Shown: positions 25,961 through 35,867, counted from the stretch's first letter. The stretch is 64,000 nucleotides of DNA from Bacillus sp. V2I10 (GCF_030817055.1 NZ_JAUSYV010000001.1:2380001-2444000); one strand, 5' to 3'. A program made the numbers and translations. The notes: a model not told the origin generated them from the sequence alone.

Positions 25961-26799
25961 TATACTTCCTCCTAATAGCTTTAATCGGTTAATTAGAATG
26001 TGGAATGTCTCTGGTGCAGGGAATTAATTTCTAAATCGTTCATAAAAAAGGGAAATTAGTATCAGCAAATAGAGCAGAAACACCTCCTAGGCCAATTAAT
26101 CAGCAATTCTGAAAGGGAGTGTGTAATTCTAGCTGAAGATCAGATGATTTTTAAGAGGCACTTAATTTAATAGAATTTTATAGTGAGATGAATTTAATAA
26201 CAATTGGGGTAATTTTAGAGGATTTTTGACCCATATTTTTCTAGCGGAATCTTATCTATTTAAAATTAAGTGTGGAAAAAGTGTAAATAGATCTATTCAT
26301 TTGCTAATTATTTGAAATTGAATTGGGGTTTAAATTGCGGTATTGTTTATTTGGAAATTCTATGAACGCGTAGTCATATTTCATAAAAAGATAATGGATC
26401 TTGCTTAACTAAGTCCAATGAAAAGTATATTCTTAAAGAGATTTCATTAAATTATAATTGTATTAAAATATTTTTTATTCCATTTACTGTTTTGTAAATA
26501 ATGGATTTTTACTATTGGTAGAAAAGTGTTTTCCTGAAAAAAACATTTGTTTTTTTTAAGTAAATTTATTATTATAAAATAAATAATCAGGTGATTAAAA
26601 ATCGTCATTAAGATAATGAATCTTTCAAACTATAAGGAATGGAGATTTACGAGAAGTAAAGAATGATTTTTAGGGCAAGCTTCTAAAATAGATTAAAAAA
26701 AAGTGACGCCTGCTTCTTCATTTGATCCCGAATAGTGAGAGTTTGATCGTATCTTGCTTAAAATTTGCGTTATTAATAGATGTTAGGGGAGGAAATGGA
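25961..26799. other. Long AT-rich divergent intergenic region
   Basis: About 840 bases separate the divergent subtilase and permease genes. I see no gene or RNA element. A few T-rich runs (about 26495-26570) and the permease ribosome binding site GGGGAGG (26786-26792) are the only features. Its length suggests extensive regulation or a deleted gene. Confidence 0.5.
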
Positions 26800-28192
26800 A
26801 TGGCAAACAAAGAACTGAAGAGAGGTTTGGAATCACGTCATATTCAGATGATTGCTTTGGGCGGTACTATTGGTGTTGGTTTATTTATGGGGTCGGCAAG
26901 CACGATCCAATGGACGGGTCCGTCAGTACTGCTTGCTTATGCAATCTGCGGAATATTTATATTTTTTATTATGCGTGCAATGGGAGAAATGCTTTATTTA
27001 GAGCCAAGTACAGGTTCATTTGCGACATTCGGCCATAAGTACATACATCCATTAGCAGGTTATATGACTGCATGGAGTAACTGGTTCCAGTGGATTGTCG
27101 TAGGGATGTCAGAAATTATAGCGGTTGGGGCATACATGAAGTACTGGTTCCCGGATCTGCCCGCTTGGATACCAGGTATCATCGCAATGGTCATTCTTGG
27201 TGCAGCGAACTTAATTTCCGTTAAATCATTCGGTGAATTTGAATTTTGGTTTGCGATGATTAAAATCGTTACAATAATCTTGATGATTATTGCAGGAATT
27301 GGTCTTATTTTCTTCGGGTTTGGCAACGGAGGAGACGCAATCGGATTATCTAACCTTTGGGCACATGGCGGCTTCTTTACAGGTGGCTGGTCAGGATTTT
27401 TCTTTGCACTATCTCTTGTTATTGCAGCTTATCAAGGGGTCGAACTCATCGGGATTACAGCTGGAGAAGCAAAAAAATCCGCAAAAAACGGTCACAAGCG
27501 CGATTCAAAGTATTATTTGGCGTATTTTAATCTTCTATATTGGTGCTATTTTTGTTATTGTAACTGTTTTTCCTTGGGATCAGCTTGATACTCTTGGAAG
27601 CCCGTTTGTCTCAACTTTTGCGAAAATTGGGATTACAGCAGCAGCAGGTATTATTAACTTTGTCGTAATTACAGCAGCAATGTCTGGCTGTAATAGTGGT
27701 ATATTCAGTGCCGGCCGCATGCTTTATACATTGGGAGTGAATGGTCAAGCGCCAAAATTCTTTACGAAAATCTCTCGTAATGGTGTACCTTTATATGGAA
27801 CGATTGCAGTAATGATCGGATTAGCCATTGGTGTTGTTTTAAACTATATTGCACCGCCAAAGATATTTGTGTACGTATACAGTGCAAGTGTTCTGCCGGG
27901 TATGATCCCGTGGTTTGTCATCCTTATTAGTCAAATTCGATTCAGAAGAGAAAAAGGGGCTGAAATGGCCAAACATCCATTTAAAATGCCTTTTGCTCCT
28001 GTTACAAACTATTTGACAATTGCCTTCTTAATGATGGTATTAATCGGTATGTGGTTTAATGATGAAACGCGTATATCGCTTATAGTAGGGATTGTTTTCC
28101 TAGGCATCGTTGTGATTAGTTATTACGCTTTGGGAATAAGCAAGCGTGTCCCAGTAGATACTCAAACAGATGATGGAGTGACTAACCGATAA
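26800..28192 (+). pseudogene. Amino-acid permease (APC family), disrupted by a +1 frameshift
   Basis: The 5' part (26800 to about 27477) encodes RGLESRHIQMIALGGTIGVG, the hallmark start of bacterial amino-acid permeases, through GVELIGITAGEA. The rest of the family sequence (KNPQKTVTSAIQSIIWRILI to the end) continues in another frame up to 28192. The break sits in an A7 run (27471-27477); six A residues would restore GEAKNPQKTV. Start 26800 has GGGGAGG upstream. Intact homologues (AapA/YbxG-type carriers) have about 12 helices and import neutral or D-amino acids. It is either a real inactivation, a slippery site or a sequencing error. Confidence 0.9.
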
Positions 28193-28251
28193 TTCACTTT
28201 GTTTGATTAAATGAAAGAAATTAATTTTATCTATCAGATTTTTGGTCCAAG

Positions 28252-28284
28252 GCGTGCGAAGCTGCAGTGTTTCGCACGCATTTT
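28252..28284 (+). terminator. Terminator after the permease
   Basis: GCGTGCGAA and TTCGCACGC form a nine-pair stem, followed by ATTTTC. Confidence 0.7.
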
Positions 28285-28402
28285 CATACTTTAAAAGAAA
28301 ATGGATGATTTCCGAAAATCCATTACGTTTAGAACCAACCAATAATATTAATGAAAAATGCATGCTAATGAAATGTTATTTTCTTTTTGTTGTTAAACAC
28401 GC

Positions 28403-28438
28403 AAACCTCCGTTCTGTAAGTGAACGGAGGTTTTTCTT
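28403..28438. terminator. Bidirectional terminator between the permease and DUF2690 genes
   Basis: AACCTCCGTTC and GAACGGAGGTT are perfectly complementary, with T residues after the 3' arm and A residues before the 5' arm. It serves the converging transcripts. Confidence 0.85.
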
Positions 28439-28464
28439 GTTTGAGGTAAATAAGCTTTATTTTC

Positions 28465-28788
28465 CTAATACCAAATCGTTACTGCTTTTTTATAGGCATC
28501 ACTATTGGGAATGGCGTGAATTCCCTGAGCTTGAGCTTTTCGCGGGTCTAAGTCATATACCATTGGCGTATAACAAGAGGTTTGACCTTTATTTACAACC
28601 CCATTCCCTTCTGAGCTATTACACGTATAAGCTTTGCCGTCTGTGCTTCGAATAATTCTTGCGTCTGCTTCATGGTTGTATACCGCCGGCCTAGTAACCG
28701 TAACTTTTGCCCAGGCAGTTTTACAAGTGGTACTATATTTTAATTCTACATAAGAAACGGAATCAATCCACACTTTATCTTTTGTCAC
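28465..28788 (-). pseudogene. DUF2690 (YjfA-like) protein lacking its signal peptide
   Basis: The 107-residue frame matches the mature part of DUF2690 proteins such as B. subtilis YjfA: VELKYSTTCKTAWAKV, ARIIRSTDGK, CNSSEG and TSCYTPMVYDLDPRKAQA. Homologues are secreted, with a signal peptide and disulphides. Here the only in-frame start is a GTG after the first conserved cysteine. The upstream frame (PPSCASSA) closes at a stop, and no signal peptide is found in any frame. I therefore call it 5'-truncated. Confidence 0.65.
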
Positions 28789-28906
28789 AGCAGAACTTGC
28801 GCAACTCGGAGGCCTATGTTTTTAATCATTTCTGCAGAAAAGGACAGAACTTCTTTACATAAATAATTTTTAGTTGAAGAAATCAAATTTTGATATTAAT
28901 AATGAT

Positions 28907-28938
28907 GTTCCTTTACAATATTGTAAGGAACGTTTTTT
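28907..28938 (+). terminator. Orphan T-tailed hairpin
   Basis: GTTCCTTTACAAT and ATTGTAAGGAAC pair with one bulge, followed by GTTTTTT. No plus-strand gene precedes it directly, so it may be a remnant of a deleted gene or the end of a small RNA. Confidence 0.6.
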
Positions 28939-29130
28939 ATGGGTGTTTCTTTTAAGAAGCGGCAGCCTTTCATGGATCCTAAACAATCGGGTGCAGGATA
29001 TTATTTCACCCTAATGATACAATGGTGATACATATTTTATCAGGGGAAAGAACGCAAAATCTCATACATGATCATATTTTTCATCATCTTAATGCCATAA
29101 GAGATGTATCCTAGAGAAGGAGCTAAGCAA

Positions 29131-32100
29131 TTGAATATAAAATTAAATGAAAAAATCATAAAAGAAATGTGCGGTACTGTCTCCTTCAAGAAAGGAGACT
29201 CTTTTAATCGAAGTAATAACGTGACATTTGAAAATTACTGTCCTGATGGCTGTAAAGCCACGGTTATAGGTAAGGAAGATTTTCATGTCTTGATTGAGAA
29301 GGATGAGAGCGGAGGCTTGCTCACGAAATGCAGCTGCCCTACGCTAGCTTCATATAAAAATGATTGCCAGCATATAGCAGCCGTTTTACTGTCGATTTAC
29401 GAACACCAGCGACAAGGAACACTTCCTATTGGTTTAGGAGTTGAAAACTCTGACTCTTCAACAAGTCAAGCACTGACAGAAGGATTGCTGACCCTTTTTA
29501 ATGATCAGCCTAAACGATCAACGGGCCATCAGCTGCACTTTGAAAAAAGACAAGTACTTGATGCAGAGTTTATTTGTAAACCTGTAAATCTAGGGAAGGG
29601 ACGATACATGTTCGGAATTGAGGTTAAGATTGGCCAGACAATTGTACGAAATATACGAGATTTTCTTAAGCATGTGAAAGAAGGTCTTTCAAGCTCGCTT
29701 TCCATTTCATTCATTTACGTCCCAAGTCTTCATTGCTTTCAAAATGAAACTGATGCTGTGATTCAACAGCTCATACAAGTAATCCATGATGAAAAAGCGT
29801 ACATTGACGAGATGTCAGAGAAATCAGAAGATGTATGCGGTAAACATATACTCCTGATTCCTCCATCCTCTTGGGACAGGCTTTTTCCTTTACTTGAGAA
29901 AACAGCAATGGTAAAGGTGATGTATGACTCTAATAATTATGAGGGTCTTCGCTTATCAAATGAACCATTGCCTTTACACTTCCAATTTGCTGCAGGTGAG
30001 GGTAAAGGCTATCTACTTAAAATCAGAGGGCTTAATCGAATGGTGATAATGAATTCATATAGGTCAGTCCTCTTTGAAGGAAAACTAAAACAGATGAAAA
30101 TGGAAGATTGTAATCGTCTTTCAGAACTAAAACAGATGCTGGATGCTACAGCAGCGAATCAAATTCCGATTCCTCAGGAGCAAATTGATTTTTTTATGGA
30201 AAAAGTGGTTCCAGGCTTGAAAAGACTTGGCGAAGTCCAGTTATCCGGAGCTATATCCAAACAGTTTATGAAGACACCTTTAGTGACCAAGCTCTACTTG
30301 GATCGCGTGAAAAATCGCTTGCTCGCTGGACTTGAGTTTCATTATGAAAATATAATAATTAATCCATTGGAAAATAAGGATCTCCACGCAGGCTCCAAGC
30401 TTATTAGGGATGTGGAAAAGGAAGATGCCATCCTGAAGCTGATGGAGGATAGCTTGTTTGCAAAGACGGACGGAGGCTATTTTTTGCATAATGAAGAGCT
30501 GGAATATGAGTTTTTGTACCATATGGTTCCCAAACTTCAAAAGCTTGCACAGATATATGCAACCACCGCAGTGAGAAATCGGCTTTTCAAAGGTAATTCT
30601 CGTCCGCAATTTAGGGTAAAGATTAATAAAGAACGGACTAATTGGCTGGAATTCAAATTTGAAATGGATAACATTCCTGAAAAACAAATACGAGAGGTTC
30701 TATGGGCTCTAGAGGAAAAACGGAAGTATTTTCGTTTGCAGAACGGTTCGCTTCTTTCATTGGAGACCAGGGAATTTGAAGAAATTAATCGTTTTCTAAG
30801 TGAACTTCCGGTCCAAAATGAAGAACTGGAGAGCGGCTTGAATGTACCAATTGTCCGGGGGATTCAGCTTCTTGATTCTATTAATGATCGTTCTTTATTA
30901 AAGTTAGAGGAATCGTTCCGTCAGTTCTTGGAAAACATCCGCAATCCGGACAGTCTGGAATTCGAGGTGCCAAAGAGTTTAGAAGCGATATTGCGGGACT
31001 ATCAAAAACGTGGTTTTAAATGGATGAAAACACTTGCCCGCTATAGTTTTGGAGGGATTCTTGCAGATGATATGGGATTGGGTAAAACGCTGCAGAGCAT
31101 TGCGTTTATTCTATCAGAGCTTCCTGCCATCCGTAAAAAAAAGCTCCCGGTCCTGATTGTTTCACCTTCATCATTGACGTATAACTGGCTTAGTGAAATC
31201 AGCAAATTTGCACCGGAAGTACAGGCCATTGTCGTTGATGGCACTAAAACAGAAAGATTCAAGATACAGAAGGATTTAATGGATAAGGATGTAGTCATTA
31301 TCTCATATCCATTGTTGCGCAGGGACATAAAGCGGCTTGAAAAACATGCCTTTCATACTGTGTTTTTTGATGAAGCTCAGGTCTTTAAAAATCCTATGAC
31401 ACAAACAGCACGATCGGTGAAGAGGATCCAGGCAGCTTATCGGTTCGCTCTTACTGGTACACCGGTGGAGAATTCATTACAGGAATTATGGTCCATTTTT
31501 CACGTTGTTTTTCCCGAACTATTTATGGGATTAAAGGAATACAGTAACCTCTCCAGAAAAACGATAGCCCGAAGAATCAGGCCATTTTTGCTTCGAAGGC
31601 TGAAAGAGGATGTCCTTCCAGAGCTGCCTGAAAAAATTGAGTCGATGGAATCTGCAGAATTGCTTCCTGATCAGAAGAAGCTGTATGCTGCCTATCTGGC
31701 CAAACTGCGACACGATACATTAAAGCATCTGGATAAGGATACATTCCGTAAGAATCGTATCAAAATCCTCGCTGGTTTAACGAGGTTACGGCAGATTTGC
31801 TGTCACCCCGCCTTGTTTGTGGAAGGCTACAAAGGGAAGTCTGCGAAATTTGAACAGCTGATGCAGATTGTAGAAGAATCAAAGCTTTCTGGCAGAAGGG
31901 TGCTGATTTTCTCCCAGTTTACGAAAATGCTTGAGCTTATAGGCAGAGAATTAGCGATTCAGGGGCATTCTTATTTCTATCTCGATGGACAAACTCCTTC
32001 TGAAGAACGAGTGGAAATTTGCCGCCGGTTTAATGCAGGAGAACATGATTTATTTCTCATTTCATTGAAAGCAGGGGGTACAGGCCTCAATCTGACAGGT

Positions 32101-32352
32101 GCTGATACTGTTATTTTATATGATATCTGGTGGAATCCTGCAGTCGAGGAACAAGCAGCTGACCGAGCCCATCGCATCGGTCAATCAAATCGTGTACAGG
32201 TAATCAAGCTTGTTGCCAAAGGCACAATCGAAGAAAAAATGAATCAACTTCAAGAGAAAAAGAAACATCTGATTGAAGAAATCATCGATTCTGAGGAAAA
32301 AGGGTCTTCCTCTCTTACTGAAGAGGACATACGGGAGATATTGATGGTATAG
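29131..32352 (+). CDS. SWIM zinc-finger SNF2-family helicase (YwqA-like)
   Basis: A roughly 1073-residue protein. It has an N-terminal SWIM zinc finger (CSCP...CQHIAAVLL, residues about 67-83), a bacterial SNF2-associated middle region, then a SNF2 ATPase and helicase C core. Walker A DDMGLGKT lies near residue 650, DEAQ near 747, TGTPVEN and the C-terminal ADRAHRIGQ motif are present. It is similar in architecture to B. subtilis YwqA. Such ATPases remodel nucleoprotein complexes, as RapA does with RNA polymerase. The TTG at 29131 has GAAGGAG eight bases upstream and is preferred over the ATG at 29104, which lacks a site. It stands alone. Confidence 0.92.
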   Translation: MNIKLNEKIIKEMCGTVSFKKGDSFNRSNNVTFENYCPDGCKATVIGKEDFHVLIEKDESGGLLTKCSCPTLASYKNDCQHIAAVLLSIYEHQRQGTLPIGLGVENSDSSTSQALTEGLLTLFNDQPKRSTGHQLHFEKRQVLDAEFICKPVNLGKGRYMFGIEVKIGQTIVRNIRDFLKHVKEGLSSSLSISFIYVPSLHCFQNETDAVIQQLIQVIHDEKAYIDEMSEKSEDVCGKHILLIPPSSWDRLFPLLEKTAMVKVMYDSNNYEGLRLSNEPLPLHFQFAAGEGKGYLLKIRGLNRMVIMNSYRSVLFEGKLKQMKMEDCNRLSELKQMLDATAANQIPIPQEQIDFFMEKVVPGLKRLGEVQLSGAISKQFMKTPLVTKLYLDRVKNRLLAGLEFHYENIIINPLENKDLHAGSKLIRDVEKEDAILKLMEDSLFAKTDGGYFLHNEELEYEFLYHMVPKLQKLAQIYATTAVRNRLFKGNSRPQFRVKINKERTNWLEFKFEMDNIPEKQIREVLWALEEKRKYFRLQNGSLLSLETREFEEINRFLSELPVQNEELESGLNVPIVRGIQLLDSINDRSLLKLEESFRQFLENIRNPDSLEFEVPKSLEAILRDYQKRGFKWMKTLARYSFGGILADDMGLGKTLQSIAFILSELPAIRKKKLPVLIVSPSSLTYNWLSEISKFAPEVQAIVVDGTKTERFKIQKDLMDKDVVIISYPLLRRDIKRLEKHAFHTVFFDEAQVFKNPMTQTARSVKRIQAAYRFALTGTPVENSLQELWSIFHVVFPELFMGLKEYSNLSRKTIARRIRPFLLRRLKEDVLPELPEKIESMESAELLPDQKKLYAAYLAKLRHDTLKHLDKDTFRKNRIKILAGLTRLRQICCHPALFVEGYKGKSAKFEQLMQIVEESKLSGRRVLIFSQFTKMLELIGRELAIQGHSYFYLDGQTPSEERVEICRRFNAGEHDLFLISLKAGGTGLNLTGADTVILYDIWWNPAVEEQAADRAHRIGQSNRVQVIKLVAKGTIEEKMNQLQEKKKHLIEEIIDSEEKGSSSLTEEDIREILMV

Positions 32353-32427
32353 AAGGAATTAAGTGGATTTTAAGCGGATTTAGAAACATGGTGAACTGAA
32401 TATATAAACCAAGTAGTTTCATTTGCC

Positions 32428-32568
32428 ATGCAAGCAAAAAAATTCTTTGATAACTCCAAAGATAAAAGAATTTTTGATGATTATGACGAAGAAATATATG
32501 AGATTTTTGGAATGAATACAGCAAGAGAAAAAAATAATTCACATTCAAAGTTCGGACCTTCTTATTAA
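32428..32568 (+). pseudogene. 3' remnant of an unidentified gene
   Basis: A 46-codon frame of highly charged composition (starts MQAKKFFDNSKDKRIF) ends exactly in a strong terminator, as a real gene end would. There is no ribosome binding site, and the frame extends only about 11 codons upstream of its ATG to a stop. I read it as the tail of a degraded gene. Confidence 0.35.
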
Positions 32569-32582
32569 GAAGGTCCCTTTTT
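32554..32582 (+). terminator. Rho-independent terminator
   Basis: GGACCTTCTT and AAGAAGGTCC pair perfectly around ATT, followed by CTTTTT. It lies 200 bases after the SNF2 gene and probably ends its transcript. Confidence 0.88.
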
Positions 32583-33165
32583 AATAAAGTTCAACATTAA
32601 ATCTATTATGTAAAAAGAAGTGGTCTCAATTCATTTAAAACAACTTAGTCCGAAGATTATTTTCTGGCAGCTTCTTTCCTTGAATCTTCTAGACTGAAAT
32701 CCAGTAAAAATTTACCATGAAAAATTTATTCATTGTAATTATAATCATAGATAGAAATTCACAATTGTTTTGCTTACAAAACTATTAAATAAAAAGGAGT
32801 GGCAATGTTGGAGCTGTCTCTTGAAGTGAATGGAAAGATGTATTTTATTGAATGACTGCTGGCAACAAGGGCTTCTGCCTTTCTATTAAACAATCGGAAG
32901 TTTGTTAATATTTTAAACCTGCTTCAATAGTCTAATATTATTGTGAATCTACTTCTACAATCGGGGCATTCTTTTATATGAATGCGTCTTTTTTGTATTC
33001 GATCATTTACATAGAGAAGTGGTTGGCTAATTCTCGTTTATATGAAATGAGCAGGCTTTATCAGACGCCAAAATCAGTGATTTGCCTAAACGGCTAAAAC
33101 AATGGAAGGCCAAATTCCTAATGATATAATTTTAATTAAGATTTGTTCTGGAGAAGAAAACTAAT
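32583..33165. other. Intergenic region with SD-led gene fragment and hairpin
   Basis: AAAAAGGAGTGGCA precedes an ATG at 32805, giving a 16-codon ORF (MLELSLEVNGKMYFIE) that stops at 32855. It looks like the preserved start of a lost gene. A GCATTC/GAATGC stem with T run (32966-32994) follows. No other gene is visible. Confidence 0.45.
32966..32994 (+). terminator. Weak terminator
   Basis: GCATTC and GAATGC arms around TTTTATAT, then GTCTTTTTT. Confidence 0.6.
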
Positions 33166-33186
33166 TTGAAAGGAGAAAAGAAAGCG

Positions 33187-33717
33187 ATGGCCAAACGCTT
33201 GGTAAAAATAATAGAAAGAAAAATAAAGTACGACTCAGAAATTGTAGAACATAGCTGTATACTGCTTAAAGCAAAAAATCAAAATGTCGTGCTTTTCCAT
33301 AAAATACTTGAATCCTTTACGATGACAGCAAACCATACTAAATTAACCATTCCTAGAGGCAGTTATACAATAGCGTATTACTGGAGCGATCGTCCATATA
33401 ATTTATACATTTGGAGAGATCATAAAGGGGATTACCTAGGTTCCTATTTTAATATTGTAAAAAATACATACATAACGGATAAGGTGGTATCCTTTGAGGA
33501 TTTGATTATTGATATAATTGTTCTTCCTAATGGAGACTTCTTTATTTTAGACGAGAATGAGTTACCAGAGCCATTAGATCAATTTGAGAAAGGATTTGTT
33601 CAACAGACGCTAAACTCATTAACAGATTCCCTTGATATTCTCCTTACTCAGCTTATTTTAGAAACGGAGAATGCATATAAACACGAAGACCTTATACCTT
33701 GGCTGAATAACAGATAA
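33187..33717 (+). CDS. DUF402 domain protein
   Basis: A 176-residue protein with the DUF402/FomD-like beta-barrel pattern: GSYTIAYYWSDRPYNLYIW, DHKGDYLGSYFNIVKNTYITD, VVSFEDLIIDIIVLPNGDFFILDENELPE. Characterised relatives hydrolyse nucleoside phosphate esters or nucleotides; the role here is unknown. The ATG at 33187 follows GAAAGGAG at a slightly long distance; an in-frame TTG at 33166 lies ahead of the site and is less likely. It is monocistronic. Confidence 0.8.
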   Translation: MAKRLVKIIERKIKYDSEIVEHSCILLKAKNQNVVLFHKILESFTMTANHTKLTIPRGSYTIAYYWSDRPYNLYIWRDHKGDYLGSYFNIVKNTYITDKVVSFEDLIIDIIVLPNGDFFILDENELPEPLDQFEKGFVQQTLNSLTDSLDILLTQLILETENAYKHEDLIPWLNNR

Positions 33718-33893
33718 TATTTAAGATTGTTTATATATTGTGCCTTAACAACCGGGTGCCATTTTACAGAAAGAATAGCATAATCTTGCCATGGCAGCTT
33801 TATGTAGTGAAACGAAAAAAATATCCTGAATGGGCTAACCATTAGTAATACCAGCAAAGCTGATTTTGTTGGAATGAACAATGAGAGAAAAGC

Positions 33894-33935
33894 AAAAAAA
33901 GCTACTCTCCTTTGGTTAAGAAGAGCAGCTTTTTT
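33894..33935. terminator. Bidirectional terminator between the DUF402 gene and the ABC exporter
   Basis: An A-run then GCTACTCT pairs with AGAGCAGC followed by a T-run, with one mismatch. It can serve both converging genes. Confidence 0.8.
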
Positions 33936-33949
33936 GGTTAGATAGCTTA

Positions 33950-35689
33950 TTATAGTAACTCAAACTGCTTAGAATAAAGTCTTGCATACGACCCATCACA
34001 TGCAAGCAGCGAATTGTGGTTCCCCTGTTCCGCTATGCCGTTCTCCGTTAGGACGATAATCCGCTTCGCATTACGGATAGTTGAAAGGCGATGGGCAATG
34101 ACAATAGTTGTACGGCCTTTTGCTAATAATTCCAGTGATTCCTTGATGATGCTTTCACTTTCGTTATCTAGTGCGCTCGTTGCCTCATCCAAAATGAGAA
34201 TTGGCGGATTCTTTAAAAATACACGAGCAATACAAAGCCGCTGCTTTTGGCCCCCAGACAGTTTGACACCTCGTTGTCCGATTTCGGAACTGTAGCCTTT
34301 TGGCAAGTTCATGATAAAGTCATGTGCATTGGCAAGCTTAGCTGCCTCAATAATTTCGTTATCACTGGCTGCCGGATCTCCGTATCGGATATTTTCCATT
34401 ACTGTTCCCGCAAATAGGTAAACATCCTGTTGTACAATACCGATACTATTTCTTAATGATTCCAGATCAATATCGCGGACATTGACTCCGTCAAGGAAAA
34501 CGCCTCCATCTGTCACATCATAAAAGCGGGGGATGAGTGAGCATAAAGTAGTTTTTCCAGCGCCAGACGGACCAACTAGCGCAACATACTCTCCAGGAAG
34601 GATTCGAAGCGACAGGTTTTGTATGACATTGTTCAAATGTTCTTCGTACCTGAAGGAAACTTGATTGAACTCAATTTCACCAGATACTTCTGACAAGGTC
34701 ACAGGATTCGGTTTATTTTCAATTGCCGGCCTCAGATTCATGATTTCCATAAAACGCTGAAATCCAGTGATTCCTTCCTGAAGCTGCGTGCTCATATGAG
34801 TCAATCGCTGAATTGGCTCGATCATAAAGCTGATATACAGTAAAAAAGTGATCAAATCCGCTAAATCTAATGTGTTGTTGACAATACTGGCACTGCCAAA
34901 GATAATCACTGTGATCGTAATCAGCTGTATAATCGTTTCAAAACTATTGTATAAGAGTGCTTCAGCCTGGTACGTTCTTTTTCGGCTATGAAGAAAACGA
35001 TTATTTTCCCGGTCGAACTTCTCGATCTCTATTTGCTCATTGGCAAATGACTTTACTGTGCGAATTCCAGATAAACTATCCTCTACCTGTGCGTTTACGT
35101 CCCCAATTCTTTCTTTATTGCTTCGTAATGCCCTGTTCAGCATTTTATTAAAGTATAGGGCAAAGACACCTAAGAATGGCAGAAAACAGAAGACGGCAAT
35201 CGTTAATGGGGCATTTATAAAGAACAATATAACAAATGCCCCAATAAAACGGACAAGGTATTTGACGTAGTCCTCTGGACCATGATGGTACAGCTCGGAA
35301 AGAAGCAGCAGGTCGTTTGTTATTCGCGACATGAGCTGACCTGTCTTTTCCTTATCGTAAAAGCTAAAAGAAAGCTTCTGCATGTGCGTGAACAGCTCGC
35401 TTCGCAAATCTCTTTCCATACGCGCACCTATTTCATGTCCTTTGTAGTCCACAAAATAGTTCCCGATATTCTGAACTGCGACTAACACTAGCATCAGCCC
35501 GCCAATCCAATACACTTTACTTAGCGCAATGGACAAATCTCCTTCCAGAACATCCTTCGTGATATACCTGACTAGTAAAGGAAACGTCAAAGTCACAGCT
35601 GATACGATAAAGGCGGACGCCAATACTGAAAAAAACACCGTTAAATACGGTTTATAATAGGAGAAAAATTTTTTTACTGGAAAACGCAT
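33950..35689 (-). CDS. ABC exporter half-transporter (membrane domain fused to ATPase)
   Basis: A 579-residue type IV ABC exporter. Six membrane segments span about 15-300, then the ATPase with Walker A GPSGAGKTT, Q-loop IVQQDVYLFAGT, signature LSGGQKQR, Walker B ILILDEATSALD and H-loop IVIAHRLST. All catalytic parts are intact, so it can act as a homodimer. Relatives (YfiC/YgaD/BmrA group) export drugs, lipids or peptides. On the minus strand it is preceded by a promoter, an 18-residue leader peptide and paired stems that include its Shine-Dalgarno AAGGGG, implying regulation by translation of the leader. Confidence 0.93.
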   Translation of the reverse strand: MRFPVKKFFSYYKPYLTVFFSVLASAFIVSAVTLTFPLLVRYITKDVLEGDLSIALSKVYWIGGLMLVLVAVQNIGNYFVDYKGHEIGARMERDLRSELFTHMQKLSFSFYDKEKTGQLMSRITNDLLLLSELYHHGPEDYVKYLVRFIGAFVILFFINAPLTIAVFCFLPFLGVFALYFNKMLNRALRSNKERIGDVNAQVEDSLSGIRTVKSFANEQIEIEKFDRENNRFLHSRKRTYQAEALLYNSFETIIQLITITVIIFGSASIVNNTLDLADLITFLLYISFMIEPIQRLTHMSTQLQEGITGFQRFMEIMNLRPAIENKPNPVTLSEVSGEIEFNQVSFRYEEHLNNVIQNLSLRILPGEYVALVGPSGAGKTTLCSLIPRFYDVTDGGVFLDGVNVRDIDLESLRNSIGIVQQDVYLFAGTVMENIRYGDPAASDNEIIEAAKLANAHDFIMNLPKGYSSEIGQRGVKLSGGQKQRLCIARVFLKNPPILILDEATSALDNESESIIKESLELLAKGRTTIVIAHRLSTIRNAKRIIVLTENGIAEQGNHNSLLACDGSYARLYSKQFELL

Positions 35690-35695
35690 GATTTA

Positions 35696-35775
35696 CCCCT
35701 TTTAGTGTTATTTAAGTACACATATAAGGGGAGAGTACACCGATTACTTTAAGAAAGTGTTTCACCCTTATATGT
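35696..35775 (-). promoter_or_regulatory. Leader region with mutually exclusive stems before the ABC exporter
   Basis: On the minus strand ACATATAAGGG (35775-35765, inside the leader ORF) is perfectly complementary to CCCTTATATGT (35730-35720). The CCCCTT of that second arm (35731-35726) is also complementary to AAGGGG, the exporter ribosome binding site (35701-35696). The second arm can therefore pair with the leader ORF or mask the exporter start, but not both. Confidence 0.6.
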
Positions 35776-35805
35776 TGGAGCTGTTTGATACGTCATGTTT
35801 TTCAT
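35749..35805 (-). CDS. Putative regulatory leader peptide of the ABC exporter
   Basis: AAGGAGG six to eight bases before the ATG leads an 18-codon ORF encoding MKNMTYQTAPTYKGETLS. It ends 60 bases before the exporter start. The ribosome binding site is stronger than that of the exporter itself. The ORF covers one arm of the long stem described for 35696-35775. Leader peptides with this layout control antibiotic-induced exporters and resistance genes in Bacillus (for example bmrB ahead of bmrCD). The inducer and the stalling codon are unknown. Confidence 0.6.
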   Translation of the reverse strand: MKNMTYQTAPTYKGETLS

Positions 35806-35838
35806 GTAAATGGCCTCCTTGTAAGTTATTACTATTAT

Positions 35839-35867
35839 TGTATACGATTTTAATTAAAAATGAACAA
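35839..35867 (-). promoter_or_regulatory. Promoter of leader and ABC exporter
   Basis: On the minus strand TTGTTC (35867-35862) and TATACA (35844-35839) are separated by 17 bases, about 35 bases ahead of the leader ATG. Confidence 0.6.
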
